NCBI GenBank assembly: GCA_047615875.1
Contig: JBLHGU010000105.1
Span: forward strand, 1 to 17,508
DNA: 17,508 bases
Direction: 5' to 3'
From: JBLHGU01 sp047615875
GTDB taxonomy: Bacteria; Pseudomonadota; Gammaproteobacteria; Arenicellales; CAJQKF01
Both the position numbers and the translations under genes were made by a program. This document shows positions 14,703 through 17,508 of the stretch, one piece after another. Under the pieces are notes generated by a model, which did not search any database, was not told the origin of the DNA, and worked only from the letters and a program-made list of their open reading frames with translations. Every line of letters starts with the position of its first letter. Position 1 is the first letter of the stretch.

Positions 14703-15119
14703 CTACTCCCCCTGCACTGTAACGACCAAATTACGCTCGTGAGCTTGATACCTGTGCTCCCAAACATAAACGCCCTGCCAGATTCCGATATGCAAACTAC
14801 CTGCATGAATTGGCAGAGTTAAGTCATCATGAGTAAGTATGGTTCGAATATGGGCGGCCATATCGTCCGGACCTTCCTGAGTATGTCGCATGCGTCCATC
14901 GCCATCGGGCACTAAATCTGCCATAAAGGTTTCAAGATCGATTCTCACATTCGGGTCGGCATTTTCACAAAGAATTAGCGAGGCACTGGTATGTTGCATA
15001 AAAATGTGGCATAAACCGATGCTTACGTCTGCTTCTCGAACCAGTTTTTCGACGTCACGGGTAATATTTACAGTCCCACGGCCTGTGGTCGGGATAGTCA
15101 GGGTTCTTTGATACCACAT
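14703..15119 (-). CDS. yjbQ: UPF0047 family protein YjbQ
   Basis: A 138-residue small cytoplasmic protein of the YjbQ/UPF0047 family. Members have been reported to show weak thiamine-phosphate-synthase-like activity, but the physiological role is not settled. The conserved core is present: LCHIFMQHTSASLILCENADP (H, T and S of the HTSAS motif), DLETFMADLVP, HTQEGPDDMAAHIRT, and LHIGIWQGVYVWEHR. The start is ATG 15119 with no visible Shine-Dalgarno. It is the first gene of the minus-strand run, divergent from gshA with 43 bp between starts, and two bases from dusA downstream. The tight spacing with a tRNA-modifying gene is noteworthy. Confidence 0.95.
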   Translation of the reverse strand: MWYQRTLTIPTTGRGTVNITRDVEKLVREADVSIGLCHIFMQHTSASLILCENADPNVRIDLETFMADLVPDGDGRMRHTQEGPDDMAAHIRTILTHDDLTLPIHAGSLHIGIWQGVYVWEHRYQAHERNLVVTVQGE

Positions 15120-15162
15120 ATTTTTTGTATCGCAACTAGTTAAATTAAAGGGTTAAGGAATC

Positions 15163-16710
15163 TTGTCAGATACTTTGCAAAAATCAATTGCCGAAATCGA
15201 GCAGTCTGGTGCGGCTCGATATTTATCAAAAATCCAGCGTGGCATGGAAAAAGAAAGCCTGCGCGTTGGGCCTGACGGCATTATTTCCCAGTTACCACAC
15301 CCGAGAACATTGGGTGCTGCGTTACACCATCCACATATAACCACAGACTATTCAGAGTCATTGTTGGAATTTATCACACCCGTCCATGACGACATAGATT
15401 CCATGCTGGATTTTCTGACCAGATTACATATTTTCACCTACCAGAACATTGGTGAAGAAATTCTCTGGACTAACAGCATGCCGTGTATTTTACAAGGCGA
15501 CGAAAGCATTCCAATAGCAGACTACGGCACGTCTAATATTGGCTTTATGAAACACGTTTATCGACGCGGATTAGGCCACCGATATGGTCGCCTAATGCAA
15601 AGCATAGCCGGAATTCATTATAACTTTTCATTACCAGATGTATTTTTCGAAGCATGGACAGGTGATTCTAGTCAGGACCATCGATCTGATATGTACTTCA
15701 GATTGATTCGTAATTTTCACCGTTATTGTTGGATCCTTCTATATTTATATGGTGCTGCACCAGCAGTTTGCCAGACATTTTTATCTGGCCGCAAACACAA
15801 CCTGGATGTTTTTGAAGACCACTCTTTTTGTCTCAATGACGGCACTACCCTGCGCATGAGTGATTTGGGTTATCAAAATAGCGCTCAAGACAATATCCAA
15901 GTTTGTACCAATTCACTAAAGGACTATGTAAATACGTTACGAGCAGCTACAGAGCAAAGCTTTCCCGGCTACGAAGAAATTGGCGTAGAAGTAGACGGCG
16001 AATATCGACAACTCAACACCAATCTATTACAGATTGAAAATGAATTTTACACAGTAATCCGGCCCAAACGTGTTATTCAGCCAATGGAAAAACCCAGCGC
16101 AGCGTTAGAAGAACGCGGAGTTGAGTATATTGAAGTCCGTTTGATGGACTTAAATCCATACATGCCGGTGGGAATCGACAAACCAACCATTCAATTTCTG
16201 GATGCGTTCCTGCTATTTTGCATGTTTAGTGATAGCCCGGAAATTAGTCCGGAAGAAGAGGAGGAAATTGCCCATAATCGTAGCCAAACCGTAACTCACG
16301 GTCGCAGTGGTCAAAGCGAAATTCTGCTGAATGGTGAAAAACACCCTTTTCGTGAAATCGCCACTGACCTGCTCGAGCAAATAAACAAGACTGCCAAGCT
16401 ACTGGACACTAACGGTGGCACCGAACACCAGGACCAGGTTAAGACCGAGCTTGAGAAAATTACTGCCCCAGAGAAAACCCCCTCAGCTGTCATATTGGCA
16501 GAAATGCGAGAGACAGGAGAATCCTACTATGCATTCGCCATGCGACATGCAAAAAGTCACGAGAAGCTATTTAAACAAGCTGAGTTACCAAAGCCTGTTT
16601 ATAAGGAAATGCACGATGTCGCAGAACAGTCTTTGCAACAATTCGATGCTGGACAAAATGTAAGTCAACAGCCATTTGGAGAATTTTTGCGAGATTATTT
16701 TAAAGCCTGA
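15163..16710 (+). CDS. gshA: Glutamate-cysteine ligase (gamma-glutamylcysteine synthetase, type I)
   Basis: Catalyses the ATP-dependent joining of glutamate and cysteine, the first and rate-limiting step of glutathione synthesis in the cytoplasm. At 515 residues it compares with 518 in E. coli. IQRGMEKESLRVGPDG (24-39), TTDYSESLLEFITPVH (60-75), RYGRLMQSIAGIHYNFSLP, QIENEFYTVIRPKR, YIEVRLMDLNPYMPVGI and the late SYYAFAMRHAKSH segment fit the type I family. The start is TTG 15163, with AAGGA only a few bases upstream and AAAGGG about ten bases upstream; no ATG precedes IQRGMEKE, so TTG is needed to keep the conserved N-terminus. An uncommon start codon may limit expression of this rate-limiting enzyme. 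It is transcribed away from yjbQ and ends in its own terminator; gshB is not nearby. Confidence 0.97.
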   Translation: MSDTLQKSIAEIEQSGAARYLSKIQRGMEKESLRVGPDGIISQLPHPRTLGAALHHPHITTDYSESLLEFITPVHDDIDSMLDFLTRLHIFTYQNIGEEILWTNSMPCILQGDESIPIADYGTSNIGFMKHVYRRGLGHRYGRLMQSIAGIHYNFSLPDVFFEAWTGDSSQDHRSDMYFRLIRNFHRYCWILLYLYGAAPAVCQTFLSGRKHNLDVFEDHSFCLNDGTTLRMSDLGYQNSAQDNIQVCTNSLKDYVNTLRAATEQSFPGYEEIGVEVDGEYRQLNTNLLQIENEFYTVIRPKRVIQPMEKPSAALEERGVEYIEVRLMDLNPYMPVGIDKPTIQFLDAFLLFCMFSDSPEISPEEEEEIAHNRSQTVTHGRSGQSEILLNGEKHPFREIATDLLEQINKTAKLLDTNGGTEHQDQVKTELEKITAPEKTPSAVILAEMRETGESYYAFAMRHAKSHEKLFKQAELPKPVYKEMHDVAEQSLQQFDAGQNVSQQPFGEFLRDYFKA

Positions 16711-16735
16711 CTGATATAAACAGGCTTCTTCCCTT
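16703..16735 (+). terminator. Rho-independent terminator of gshA
   Basis: AAGCCTG (16703-16709) and CAGGCTT (16721-16727) form a perfect 7-bp stem with an 11-base loop, followed by a pyrimidine-rich CTTCCCTTGTCT. The gshA stop codon (16708-16710) lies in the stem. The T-run is interrupted, so strength may be moderate. It lies just beyond the 3' end of the convergent small membrane protein gene. Confidence 0.6.
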
Positions 16736-16744
16736 GTCTACCTT

Positions 16745-17029
16745 TCACGAACAAAGATATTTTGTCAGGTATTCATCGATGCGTGGGCTAAATGTAAAAT
16801 CAAGTAAACTAAATAGCAGAACTAGAACTACCAGGTGAATTAGACCTGGCCCGGAAAACAAATATTTCAACATAAACCGGGTGGCGGTAAAGGGATTTAA
16901 TAAGTGAAGAATATTTTTGTATTCAACAACATTCTGCTTACACCATTTATTCGCAAGGTAATAAAAAAGCACCATTGCCGGGATAAATATAATGAATACC
17001 AGGGGATTTCCTGTGCATGCCTCAGGCAT
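16745..17029 (-). CDS. Small hypothetical membrane protein
   Basis: 94 residues from ATG 17029, which has AGGA nine bases upstream; an in-frame TTG at 17047 is possible but less likely. Two hydrophobic helices are visible, near residues 9-26 (PLVFIIFIPAMVLFYYLA) and 62-78 (LIHLVVLVLLFSLLDF), separated by a polar loop with basic residues (NKWCKQ). No family is recognised. A clear RBS, a hydrophobic pattern and placement after a terminator support a real gene. The stop is 34 bp from the gshA stop, with convergent orientation. Function unknown. Confidence 0.6.
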   Translation of the reverse strand: MPEACTGNPLVFIIFIPAMVLFYYLANKWCKQNVVEYKNILHLLNPFTATRFMLKYLFSGPGLIHLVVLVLLFSLLDFTFSPRIDEYLTKYLCS

Positions 17030-17234
17030 TACGCGACTTCCTTTCAAGCCAGGTGAGATACTCTGTCATTTCTAGTGATTAAAATTATTTTGCCACTGAG
17101 CAGTCGCAAGTTAAAGTGTGCAATTCATAAGGTCACCTTAACAGATAGACTAACAATTCCGCAAAATATTGGACTTACCAAACAAAGAAGAAAGAGTGGC
17201 CATCAGTTAACGGGGCCGCAGTAACGATTACCCT

Positions 17235-17508
17235 TTATTTTGGCCGACCACCATCGTCACCAATTACATTATCTGGCTGAGCCTGATTGTAATTCACAGT
17301 TTTACTCATTGGGACTTTCTGCCACTTTTCACACTTACCACCAATTTCGCTGCGCTTGGTACAGATGTTTTTCATTGCCTGAGCCTGATTAGTATCATCT
17401 ACACAATTGTCCTCGCCAGTGGTTTTAGAATTCGTGCCACCACCACAAGCTTTTTTCTTAACTGCACTGGCTGCTCCCTGCATATTCTTAGGCTCGATAG
17501 ATTTGCTG
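17235..17508 (-). CDS. Cysteine-containing hydrophilic protein, C-terminal part (5' end outside window)
   Basis: The frame is open from the right edge to TAA at 17237-17235, giving 90 residues; the first in-frame ATG is at 17483 but codons continue upstream of it. The piece is hydrophilic, with four cysteines (KKKACGGG, GEDNCVDD, MKNICTKR, GGKCEKWQ) spaced as if for disulfides, suggesting a secreted or periplasmic protein. NQAQ occurs twice (TNQAQAMK and YNQAQPDN). The end, PDNVIGDDGGRPK, is polar and low in complexity. No family is recognised, and without the N-terminus a signal peptide cannot be assessed. Upstream of 17048 towards this gene (17048-17234) nothing else is seen. Confidence 0.5.
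   Translation of the reverse strand, partial: SKSIEPKNMQGAASAVKKKACGGGTNSKTTGEDNCVDDTNQAQAMKNICTKRSEIGGKCEKWQKVPMSKTVNYNQAQPDNVIGDDGGRPK

Noticed and set aside
9768..15119. A single dedicated biosynthetic or defence operon
   Set aside because: The genes are unrelated housekeeping functions with variable spacing and probable internal promoters; tight coupling is seen only for yjbQ-dusA, dusA-asmA and ilvD-djlA.

Overview
The window looks like chromosomal DNA of a gammaproteobacterium. The housekeeping proteins (FolD, CcmA/CcmB, two-zinc-finger thioredoxin TrxC, DjlA, DusA, YjbQ, type I GshA) are all of the kind found in that class. Base composition is moderate to AT-leaning, roughly mid-40s percent GC by eye. 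No species can be named from the sequence alone. The first ~2 kb is visibly more GC-rich than the rest and carries a recombinase cassette, which suggests acquired DNA.

Layout. (1) 1-2112 (+): the right part of a mobile or integrated element. It holds the C-terminal part of a DUF2924 protein, a serine recombinase, and a small HTH protein of the type that accompanies such recombinases. The three genes are linked by ATGA stop/start overlaps. A perfect 21-bp tandem duplication lies at the second junction, and a 14-bp tandem array follows the last stop codon. (2) 2113-2425: no gene; a structured stretch with a 10-bp stem whose loop is complementary to a site about 75 nt downstream. (3) 2426-2515 (-): tRNA-Ser(GGA), its 3' end facing the element. 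(4) 2549-3718 (-): a class I/II PLP aminotransferase. (5) 3926-6652 (+): a 908-residue membrane protein with an N-terminal pseudokinase domain, one transmembrane helix, a duplicated TPR-like module and C-terminal Sel1 repeats. (6) 6774-7661 (-): folD, convergent with the previous gene across a bidirectional terminator. (7) 7817-9132 (+): ccmA-ccmB, the heme exporter ATPase and permease, without the rest of the ccm operon. (8) 9169-15119 (-): a co-directional run yjbQ, dusA, asmA-like, ilvD, djlA, trxC (in order of transcription). yjbQ-dusA and dusA-asmA are very tightly spaced, and ilvD probably has its own promoter. (9) 15163-16710 (+): gshA, divergent from yjbQ with only 43 bp between start codons. 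(10) 16745-17508 (-): a small two-helix membrane protein and the C-terminal part of an unrecognised cysteine-rich protein cut by the window edge.

How the genes relate. Several concern thiol, redox and cofactor chemistry (gshA, trxC, ccmAB, folD, and ilvD with its Fe-S cluster), but apart from the tight operons there is no sign that they form one pathway. The most distinctive items are the pseudokinase/TPR/Sel1 protein, in which every canonical kinase catalytic element is replaced, and the recombinase cassette with its repeats and structured tail beside tRNA-Ser. I do not see a complete, clearly novel multi-gene system.
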